Assembly (NCBI GenBank): GCA_037179385.1
Contig: CM074193.1
Span: 2,547,931 to 2,611,930, forward strand
Direction of reading: 5' to 3'
DNA: 64,000 bases
Source: Holothuria scabra
Taxonomy: Eukaryota; Echinodermata; Holothuroidea; Aspidochirotida; Holothuriidae
In this document: one piece after another, positions 63,078-64,000 of the stretch
Layout: each line of letters begins with the position of its first letter
How positions within the stretch are numbered: position 1 is the stretch's first letter
Position numbers and translations under genes: made by a program
Notes under the pieces: model-generated
The model's database searches: none
What the model saw: the letters and a program-made list of their open reading frames with translations, nothing else
Told to the model about the DNA's origin: nothing

Positions 63078-64000
63078 TTCTTGCTCGTCAACTGACTTTT
63101 GGTTAGGTGGAAGCGACTGCACTACAGAAACCCTGCAAAAGTTCCTTGATTTCTTTCCGAAATATATGAACCGTATGCAAAATGATCATTAACTCAATGA
63201 AGCAATGTTGTTGTAGGGTGTTCCAGTGTACACACTTTAGCTGTACGTCTACACTGTACTGTGTACATGCACTGCATGCTGTATGTGTGTACTGGACTGC
63301 TACGCGATTTTGTTTTACAGACTTCGTTTTCGTTATTGGAACGCCAAAAGGGCTTAAAGGCATTTGCCGGTTCTACGTCATAATTTGTGTACCAGAATCG
63401 CCAAAACGCGATTAGGCTCGAACTGACAAACATTTTTCAAAGCTTGGTTTTGCCCATAAGGAAGCGTCTACATGCAAAATAGTTGGGATGAACGGAAAGA
63501 CCGACAGTTAATACCGTATATAACGGTATATTAAGTTGTCACCGGAATATTCCTTTAAAAGCAATCCTGTAGCCAGTTGACCCTCGTGGTGTCCGCCGGC
63601 AACAGAAATCGTGACCATAAATATGTCCTTTCGTCTAGGGAACAGTCTTTCATCGGGGAGTTGTCTGCTCTCATATAGATATGGTTGCAAAGTCCTTTAG
63701 GCTGGAAGCTGACAAAGTTCACTGCCCCTACAGTCCAGCCTAATAGGCTGTCGTAGCTTATCTACTATGCCGGTTTTCAATAACGGTAAAATTATGCTAA
63801 CCAAATTCATGAAGCTAGCCTATGTGTGTTCAGTCTGTCTGGACTCTATTCATGTATATTGTATAGCACGCTTGTATAAAATCTTCTGATTTACATTTCT
63901 TATACACGTTTCCATTTTTACCCGTTTGGTCAATGGTTCCCCGCAAGCTTAGGTATGTCCTCTTGGGCGCGCTCTGTTGAACAGACTGTAGTTGTTCGTC
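63078..64000. other. non-coding, second copy of the P2X7-like gene upstream region
   Basis: Counterpart of 30510-31432. The window ends inside the family A MITE, so the true end of the duplication is not seen. Confidence 0.6.

Larger units (their letters stand above)
49117..64000. repeat. second copy of the ~14.9-kb block (probable haplotype duplicate)
   Basis: Near-identical to 16553-31432 in the same orientation, running to the window end. Differences are mainly single-base indels in homopolymers. They are crowded in 49117-49580 next to the gap (for example extra bases at CAGGAAAC, ATTCTCAG and TGTATGTGCT), with a few patches of clustered substitutions (about 54740-55170 and 62350-62410). 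Confidence 0.97.

Overview
This window is eukaryotic, intron-rich, AT-rich DNA with one 100-N assembly gap (49017-49116). The repeat load (tRNA-derived SINE, CR1/L2-type retrotransposon fragments, several MITE families), the very frequent palindrome TAGGCCTA, and the gene types (THAP-DDE gene, stand-alone P2X7 'ballast' domain gene, NR0B-type nuclear receptor) point to a deuterostome marine invertebrate. An echinoderm is my best guess, but this is inference and no species can be named from the sequence.

Layout. 1-12466: no recognisable gene; a 417-bp inverted-repeat element (2082-2498) and scattered repeats. 12467-20640 (+): an eight-exon gene encoding an N-terminal THAP zinc finger and a C-terminal DDE-type transposase-like domain. 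All seven introns are GT-AG and phase 0; the predicted protein is about 880 aa if one missing base in exon 1 is allowed for. A retrotransposon 3'-end fragment lies in its first intron. 20641-27027: no gene recognised. 27028-28224 (-): decayed non-LTR reverse transcriptase. 28229-28489: MITE flanked by TATA. 28537-30509 (-): a two-exon gene, convergent with the THAP gene, encoding a 191-aa protein that is essentially the cytosolic cysteine-rich domain of P2X7 receptors without the channel. 31393-39660: a run of MITEs, two families of which are flanked by TTAA with TTAAAGG ends, plus a near-perfect 92-nt hairpin at 35307-35398. 39660-46634: repeats (CCCAATT-rich array, tRNA-SINE, short interspersed repeats). 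46635-47293 (+): first coding exon of an NR0B (DAX1/SHP-like) nuclear receptor, ending at the family's conserved intron position; its next exon is not convincingly found before the gap.

49117-64000 is a near-identical second copy of 16553-31432 (offset +32564 at the start, +32568 at the end). It starts exactly at the gap inside the THAP gene, so it lacks exons 1-3. It repeats exons 4-8, the retrotransposon, the TATA-flanked MITE and the P2X7-like gene. The second copy carries frameshifts and a nonsense codon that are mostly one-base indels, densest in the first few hundred bases after the gap. A redundant haplotype contig placed in tandem is therefore more likely than a functional duplicate, although patches of clustered substitutions show that the two copies are not the same molecule.

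The most interesting signal is the combination of a THAP-DDE (Kolobok-like) gene facing a ballast-domain gene, with TTAA-flanked MITEs within about 20 kb. This could be a transposon-derived gene pair with non-autonomous relatives nearby. That link is inference.
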